Origin: Planctomycetia bacterium
Lineage (GTDB): Bacteria > Planctomycetota > Planctomycetia > Gemmatales > Gemmataceae
DNA: 9,229 nt
NCBI GenBank assembly: GCA_022616395.1
Contig: JAKEEV010000368.1
Span: 1 to 9,229, forward strand
Direction: 5' to 3'
The notes below the pieces were generated by a model, which was not told the origin of the DNA, did no database searches, and worked only from the letters and a program-made list of their open reading frames with translations. Below are positions 6,013 through 9,229 of the stretch, piece by piece. Position numbers and translations under genes: made by a program. Numbering within the stretch: position 1 is the stretch's first letter; each line of letters opens with the position of its first letter.

Positions 6013-6450
6013 TTACCGACCAGGCACTTCGAGTAGAATCGGGCCGCCGCCTTCCTTCACCTCAGCGCTCAGCCCGCCGGAGGCAGTGGTGTATTTGGAG
6101 TCCAGTCGCGGGAGCTTCTTGGCGACCTGCCCTTGCGGTGGACGCTCCTCGTCCAGATCGGCGAGAATCACCGTGTGCGCGCCGGCCACGGCCCCATCCT
6201 TCCCGTCTTGAGTCTTGAGGCGGAATTTCCCTTCGACGTCAGTGGTGGCGAACGAGGTCGGCCCCTTTCCGCCCTTGAGCACGTCGGGCATGAACTGGAC
6301 GGAGATGTTCGCGGCCGGCTTTCCGCCAATCTTCAAGACACCCTCGGCTGGAACGAGTTTCACGGAACTGCCGCACCCGGACAGACACAGCGCGCCGACG
6401 AACAGACACGCCCCGGTCACGATCCGGAGCGCAAGAAGGCGAACACTCAT
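6013..6450 (-). CDS. Small lipoprotein, paralogue of the downstream gene
   Basis: The 145-residue product has lipobox LSGC (Cys26), which predicts an envelope lipoprotein. The mature part (AEGVLKIGGKPAANISVQFM, GPTSFATTDVEGKFRLKT at 63-80, AGAHTVILADL) aligns block by block with its neighbour. The shared features are the KGGxGP segment, the GK(F/Y)xLKT strand and the (L/I)xDL strand, so the two probably arose by tandem duplication and have since diverged. A GGAG (6458-6461) lies 7 nt before the ATG at 6450, so this start is well supported. It is separated from the DUF1559 gene by a 70-nt gap that contains a strong hairpin, and from the next gene by 34 nt. The function of the family is unknown. 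Confidence 0.87.
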   Translation of the reverse strand: MSVRLLALRIVTGACLFVGALCLSGCGSSVKLVPAEGVLKIGGKPAANISVQFMPDVLKGGKGPTSFATTDVEGKFRLKTQDGKDGAVAGAHTVILADLDEERPPQGQVAKKLPRLDSKYTTASGGLSAEVKEGGGPILLEVPGR

Positions 6451-6471
6451 TTGGCTGCTCCGTCCGAATGC

Positions 6472-6511
6472 GAACTCCGCGCTTCCAATCGGGCGAGGGA
6501 GCGCGGAGTTC
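6472..6511 (-). promoter_or_regulatory. Intercistronic hairpin between DUF1559 and the first lipoprotein gene
   Basis: The arms at 6472-6483 and 6500-6511 (GAACTCCGCGCT) are perfect over 12 bp. They extend by one G-U and two G-C pairs (6484-6486 with 6497-6499), leaving a 10-nt loop. On the transcribed minus strand the hairpin begins 9 nt after the DUF1559 stop and is not followed by a U-run. It could protect the 3' end of the DUF1559 message or attenuate read-through into the lipoprotein genes. Confidence 0.6.
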
Positions 6512-6520
6512 TGAGGAGTG

Positions 6521-7546
6521 TCACTGGTTGGGGATCACCTGACCATCCGCGCGCATGCAGTAGAGCGCGAGAACCGACTGCGGCGTGGAATCGGTGAGGA
6601 ATCGCACCGAGCCATCGGCGAAGCAGACATTCGCGCCGCCGGTGTGCCCGCTGCCCAGCGCGTTGAGCCGCATGTCCTGGAACGTGAACCACGCATTCCG
6701 GGTTGTCGGTGCGCCGGCGGCGCCGTGCGGCCACGGGGTCTTGTAGTTGATCGGAGCAAACGCGCCGAACATGACATCCTGAAGCCCGTTATCCCCACCA
6801 CAGGGGAACGCCCATGCCCACCCGTCGATGTTGCTGTTGCTGTTCCACCCGGCCACGGTGAACGTGTCGAAGTTCGGGTCGCGGTGGTACGACTCGCCGA
6901 AGAGCAGCGTGTTGCTCGTGCCGTCGGTGATCCCGAGAATCGGAACGCGCATCCCCGGCGGAGCGCTCGCGGCCTTTCGAGCCGTCGTCCCAACTGCCAT
7001 GAACACGCCATCGTTGGTGGCGAACGTGGCGAAGATGGGTCGCGAGCCACCATTGGCCCGGTAGCTCGTCGCTCCATAGTGCTCGTTGGTGTTGAAGACG
7101 ATTGGGTTCTGCCGGAACTGGTCGCTGGGGCAAATCAGAGTCTTGATCACGGTGGAGGCGTTCGAGCCGGTCGGCCCCCGGTTGTTCAGCGGAACCCTCA
7201 TATCCCACCGGGAGGCCAGCGCGGTTTGCTCGATGTAGGGGAGCAGGAACACATAGACCGAGATCCCCGAGAAGTTATAGCCGCTTGTCGAGCCGCTGAC
7301 ATAGATTTGACCGGCGGCGTTGATGCGATCCTGCGTCAACCCTGGTGGGAACGTCCCATAGTTCCCCTCGTAATTGTGTGCGGCCAGGCCGAGTTGCTTG
7401 AGATTATTCGAGCAACTCATTCGAGCCGCTGCTTCGCGAACTTTCTGCACCGCGGGGAGAAGTAGACCGATCAGAATCGCAATGATCGCGATGACGACAA
7501 GAAGCTCGATGAGTGTGAACCCAAACGTTCGACTGGAAGGGCGCAT
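6521..7546 (-). CDS. DUF1559 domain protein with prepilin-type N-terminus (pseudopilin-like)
   Basis: The 341-residue product begins with a class III signal: basic residues, then G9-F10-T-L-I-E14. It should be cut after Gly9 by prepilin peptidase, with Glu14 at the conserved +5 position. The hydrophobic helix runs to about residue 31. Typical DUF1559 blocks follow: SCSNNLKQLGLAAHNYE (44-60), FPPGL, LLPYIEQTAL (101-110), LICPSD (137-142), GITDGTSNTLLFGE (205-218) and the C-terminal FADGSVRFL (309-317). These proteins are exported and greatly expanded in planctomycetes. They resemble type II secretion pseudopilins or filament subunits, but most have no tested function. AGAGGGA (7552-7558) lies 5 nt before the ATG, so the start is well supported. 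It is the first gene of a minus-strand operon with two lipoproteins. Confidence 0.96.
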   Translation of the reverse strand: MRPSSRTFGFTLIELLVVIAIIAILIGLLLPAVQKVREAAARMSCSNNLKQLGLAAHNYEGNYGTFPPGLTQDRINAAGQIYVSGSTSGYNFSGISVYVFLLPYIEQTALASRWDMRVPLNNRGPTGSNASTVIKTLICPSDQFRQNPIVFNTNEHYGATSYRANGGSRPIFATFATNDGVFMAVGTTARKAASAPPGMRVPILGITDGTSNTLLFGESYHRDPNFDTFTVAGWNSNSNIDGWAWAFPCGGDNGLQDVMFGAFAPINYKTPWPHGAAGAPTTRNAWFTFQDMRLNALGSGHTGGANVCFADGSVRFLTDSTPQSVLALYCMRADGQVIPNQ

Positions 7547-7551
7547 GACGG

Positions 7552-7558
7552 TCCCTCT
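7552..7558 (-). promoter_or_regulatory. Strong ribosome binding site of DUF1559
   Basis: AGAGGGA on the minus strand lies 5 nt before the ATG at 7544-7546. It is the best Shine-Dalgarno in the window and fits high expression of this gene. Confidence 0.6.
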
Positions 7559-7693
7559 GGATGAAAGAGTGACGAATCCCGGTGACGAAACCGAGAGGCT
7601 CGATCACGTTTCCCCGTCGGGGGCCGGACGCCAACACCGAGCGTCCGACGGCTTGGCTGAAAATAGGAGAAGTTGAAAAGAAGCTGCACCAAT

Positions 7694-7721
7694 TGTGTAT
7701 GAACAGCAGCCCTGCCGTCAA
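7694..7721 (-). promoter_or_regulatory. Candidate sigma-70-like promoter for the DUF1559 operon
   Basis: On the minus strand TTGACG (7716-7721) is followed after 16 nt by TACACA (7694-7699). The -35 matches consensus at five of six places, and the -10 at only three. Transcription would begin near 7687 and give a leader of about 140 nt that contains the hairpin at 7623-7649. The prediction is weak and not tested. Confidence 0.3.
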
Positions 7722-7781
7722 AAGAAGAAATGATGAAGGTGATCGAAGCTGACGTCTGCGGGCGGTTCATATCCTGTCCCA

Positions 7782-9229
7782 ATGAGCATTTCCCGCCTGT
7801 TGATGCGGCTTGTTCTCGGCACACGGCTACCGACCACAACCGGCGAGCTTCGCCTGCGCGGTCCTGTCGCTCCGATCACCATCCGACGCGATGGCCGCGG
7901 AGTTCCGCACATCTCGGCCGAAAGCGAAGCCGATGCGTACTTCGCGCTGGGCTTCTGCCAGGGTCAGGATCGCGCGGGGCAACTCGAAGTGTTCTGGCGA
8001 CTTGTCCGCGGCCGGCTGGCGGAGTGGGTCGGACCGAAGGCGCTTGTCGCGGATCGAGCCAGCAGACGAATTGGCTTTCGCCGAGCGGCCGAAGCTCAGT
8101 TGTCGGTTGTCTCTCCGGCAATCCGCGCCATCTTCGAGTCATTCGCCGCGGGCATTTCCGCTGGGATCACAATCGGATTGAAGCAGAAGCCGCACGAGTT
8201 CGCCATCGTGGGCGGTGAACCTTCCGCGTGGGACGCGGCCGATGTGGTGGGCTTCGTGAAGCTGCAATCGTTCCTCTTGCCTTCCAACTGGGATGTAGAA
8301 CTTGCCCGGCTGCGAATCTTACTGGCGGACGGCGCTTCGGCCGTTCGCGACCTCGATCCGGTCGTGGTCAGAGAAGGGGTGAAGGGGAGAAGGGGAGGAG
8401 GGGTGACGGAAGAGAGCCAACGCGCCGCGCTGATGGACGACATTCGCGCCGACACTTCCGCTTTGTCTTCCGCACCCCTTCACCCCTTCTCCCTTTCACC
8501 CCTTCTGGATTACCTGGCGGCCGATCTCAGCGCGCTTCAGGCTTATCTTCCGTCCGCGGGTGGGTCGAACAACTGGGTGATCGCGGGAAGCCGCACGCAA
8601 TCGGGCAAGCCAATCCTGGCAAGCGATCCGCATCTGGCACCAACATGCCCCGCACCCTGGTATCTGGCACACATTCACACACCCGAATGGCAAGTCGCGG
8701 GCGCTGGGCTTGCGGGCACGCCGGGCTTTGCCATTGGTCACAACGGGTTCGCCGCGTGGGGCGTGACCGCGGGGTTAACCGACAACAGCGACTTCTTTCT
8801 CGAAACGCTCGGTCCCGATGGAAAGAGCGTTCGCCAGCCGGATGGCACCTTCGCGCCGTGTGAAGTGGTGAAAGAGATCATCCGCGTGAAGGGTCAACCC
8901 GATGTGATCGAGGAAGTTCTACTCACTCCGCGCGGGCCACTCCTGACGCCAGTGATTTCCGATGTGAACCACGCGGTGTCGCTTTCGGCGGTGTGGCTTC
9001 AGGCGCGCCCGGTTATCGGGTTTTTGGGAATACCCAAGGCTCGCTCGTTCGAGGAGTTTCGCAGATGCTTCTCCGAGTGGCCGATGCTGCCGCTCAACGT
9101 GGTTTATGCCGACACCGAGGGCACAATCGGCTGGCAATTGACGGGCGAACTTCCACTTCGTCGCGGAGGGCACGGACTGCTTCCTCGCCCCGCCGATCTT
9201 CCCGATTCTGGCTGGACCGGCTTCGTTCC
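7782..9229 (+). CDS. Penicillin acylase family protein (Ntn hydrolase), 3' partial
   Basis: The frame is open from the ATG at 7782 to the right edge and gives 482 residues; no stop is reached. Early residues match the family: TIRRDGRGVPHISAESEADAYFALGFCQGQDR (split: 33-50 and 51-64), the usual alpha-chain opening. The beta chain should start at the autocatalytic Gly261/Ser262 in AGGSNNWVIAG, followed by SGKPILASDPHL (274-285) and AIGHNGFAAWGVTAGLTDNSD (317-337, given by its ends AIGHNGF and LTDNSD). Members hydrolyse amide bonds such as beta-lactam side chains or acyl-homoserine lactones; the substrate here cannot be told. The N-terminus has no clear signal peptide, unlike classical periplasmic enzymes. 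Residues about 198-241, just before the processing site, come from an inverted repeat inserted in frame. There is no good Shine-Dalgarno before 7782, and Met8 (7803) is another possible start. Confidence 0.92.
   Translation, partial: MSISRLLMRLVLGTRLPTTTGELRLRGPVAPITIRRDGRGVPHISAESEADAYFALGFCQGQDRAGQLEVFWRLVRGRLAEWVGPKALVADRASRRIGFRRAAEAQLSVVSPAIRAIFESFAAGISAGITIGLKQKPHEFAIVGGEPSAWDAADVVGFVKLQSFLLPSNWDVELARLRILLADGASAVRDLDPVVVREGVKGRRGGGVTEESQRAALMDDIRADTSALSSAPLHPFSLSPLLDYLAADLSALQAYLPSAGGSNNWVIAGSRTQSGKPILASDPHLAPTCPAPWYLAHIHTPEWQVAGAGLAGTPGFAIGHNGFAAWGVTAGLTDNSDFFLETLGPDGKSVRQPDGTFAPCEVVKEIIRVKGQPDVIEEVLLTPRGPLLTPVISDVNHAVSLSAVWLQARPVIGFLGIPKARSFEEFRRCFSEWPMLPLNVVYADTEGTIGWQLTGELPLRRGGHGLLPRPADLPDSGWTGFV
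8372..8506. repeat. Octamer-rich inverted repeat inside the acylase gene
   Basis: The left arm 8372-8405 and right arm 8473-8506 are each 34 nt and match as reverse complements at 31 of 34 positions. They are built from units such as AGAAGGGG and TGAAGGGG. The centre (8406-8472) is 67 nt of normal-looking sequence. The total of 135 nt is exactly 45 codons, and it adds no stop in the acylase frame. No clear target duplication is visible at the ends. Confidence 0.85.

Noticed and set aside
6518..7465. Plus-strand ORF of 315 codons opposite DUF1559
   Set aside because: The minus strand encodes a clear DUF1559 protein with a prepilin signal and a strong ribosome binding site; the opposite frame is a shadow.
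7730..8218. 162-codon plus-strand ORF at the start of the acylase region
   Set aside because: The frame beginning at 7782 carries the conserved acylase blocks and stays open to the window edge; this ORF is a different frame of the same DNA.

Overview
This window looks like ordinary chromosome from a planctomycete, most likely the Gemmataceae. That assignment is inferred from gene content, not from a marker gene. The clues are a DUF1501 protein with a twin-arginine signal, a DUF1559 protein with a prepilin-type N-terminus followed by two small lipoproteins, a Uma2-family protein with a coiled-coil tail ending in an LRELGIDPD-type motif, a moderately high GC content and abundant short palindromic repeats. 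I see no rRNA, tRNA, CRISPR array, transposase or phage gene.

Layout, left to right. Positions 1-138 (+) hold the last 45 codons of a gene entering from the left. A perfect 24-bp palindrome (150-205) separates it from a convergent Uma2-family gene (212-934, -). Next, also on the minus strand, come a 55-codon Lys/Arg-rich small ORF (1041-1208) and a DUF1501 gene (1208-2569). The stop of DUF1501 and the start of the small ORF share one base, so the two are probably translationally coupled. A divergent intergenic region (2570-2758) with a good TATAAT box precedes a GAF-like plus HD-GYP phosphodiesterase gene (2759-3928, +). The stop codon of that gene lies inside a heptamer-based inverted repeat (3922-4036). 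A short leader with a hairpin (4161-4193) leads to a transcription termination factor Rho gene (4212-5375, +). This Rho lacks the usual N-terminal helical domain, has changes at aromatic RNA-contact positions and carries an extra segment of about 15 residues.

A second copy of the GC-rich palindrome (5455-5524) lies between rho and a convergent minus-strand operon. The operon is DUF1559 (6521-7546), then lipoprotein (6013-6450), then a second homologous lipoprotein (5556-5978), with a strong hairpin in the first intercistronic gap. Divergent from it, starting at 7782 (+), is a penicillin-acylase-family Ntn hydrolase that runs off the right edge. Its predicted linker region contains an in-frame, octamer-based inverted repeat exactly 135 nt long.

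The genes do not form one pathway. They fall into four units: surface or exported planctomycete families (DUF1501, DUF1559 with lipoproteins), signalling (HD-GYP), the transcription machinery (Rho) and a hydrolase. The most interesting material is the three classes of palindromic repeat and how they sit against genes (between convergent genes, supplying a stop codon, and in frame inside a coding region), the unusual Rho, and the small basic ORF coupled to DUF1501. I did not find a convincing new multi-gene system.
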